Below are positions 20,956 to 20,967 of a stretch of 20,967 bases of DNA, piece after piece (position 1 is the stretch's first letter; every line of letters begins with the position of its first letter). The position numbers and the translations under genes are program-made. This DNA is from an uncultured Erysipelotrichaceae bacterium (GTDB lineage Bacteria; Bacillota_I; Bacilli_A; Erysipelotrichales; Erysipelotrichaceae), in NCBI GenBank assembly GCA_937900565.1, contig CALCFG010000126.1:1-20967 (forward strand), given 5' to 3'. The notes below the pieces were generated by a model that had not been told where the DNA came from, ran no database searches, and worked only from the letters and a program-made list of their open reading frames with translations.

Positions 20956-20967
20956 AGGGGAGTATCA

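Noticed and set aside
1..20967. CRISPR array, transposon ends or prophage genes
   Set aside because: No regularly spaced repeats, transposase, integrase or phage structural genes were seen on either strand; repeats found are local operators and terminators.

Overview
The window is a compact, AT-rich (roughly one third G+C by eye) chromosomal stretch from a low-GC Bacillota. Bacillus-type sigma-A promoters, strong AAGGAG/GGAGG ribosome sites, a sigV/rsiV pair, a YtrA-type GntR regulator, a DUF1146 protein and a tgt-queA-queH cluster support this. Erysipelotrichia is my best guess, from general gene style only. I see no insertion sequence, prophage or CRISPR array. It reads as ordinary core chromosome.

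Layout. 1-313: a tRNA-Glu (minus strand, cut by the window edge) and a divergent tRNA-Asn with its own promoter and terminator. 358-3209: four tightly packed plus-strand genes (tRNA hydroxyuridine methyltransferase, an unknown membrane-anchored protein, a HAD phosphatase, a PHP phosphatase) ending at a terminator. 3227-4674: a lysozyme-type ECF sigma factor (sigV) with its anti-sigma factor (rsiV). 4746-6248: a cytoplasmic 5'-nucleotidase. 6333-7410: a low-molecular-weight tyrosine phosphatase overlapping a YczE/YitT-like membrane protein. 7504-8694: a CofE-like gamma-glutamyl ligase under a strong promoter with a palindromic operator. 8755-11548, minus strand: the queuosine operon tgt-queA-queH, convergent with cofE across a shared terminator. 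11588-14759: a small PH-like membrane protein, an FMN-dependent alpha-hydroxy-acid oxidase with a Cys-rich N-terminus, a pyrophosphatase-like protein lacking the acidic motif, and an RlmD/RumA-type rRNA methyltransferase, with overlapping or abutting ends. 15004-17404: NAD(P)HX repair enzyme, uracil phosphoribosyltransferase and a DUF1146 membrane protein. 17479-20166: a large membrane GGDEF-EAL protein. 20258-20945: a YtrA-like repressor with a conspicuous operator, followed by an ABC ATPase that stops after about 104 residues.

Themes. Several genes act on RNA: TrmR and Tgt/QueA/QueH on tRNA wobble positions (tRNA-Asn(GUU), encoded here, is a normal queuosine target) and an RlmD-type enzyme on rRNA. 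Others serve metabolite repair or nucleotide salvage (Nnr, Upp, nucleotidase, HAD).

Most notable are: (i) three genes (trmR, tgt, GGDEF-EAL) whose predicted -10 box ends only 7-8 nt before the ATG and which lack a usable Shine-Dalgarno, suggesting leaderless mRNAs; (ii) an isolated CofE-like ligase with a palindromic operator; (iii) the sigV/rsiV module; (iv) the triple-site operator before a regulator/ABC pair whose ATPase is truncated. I did not find a clearly novel multi-gene system.
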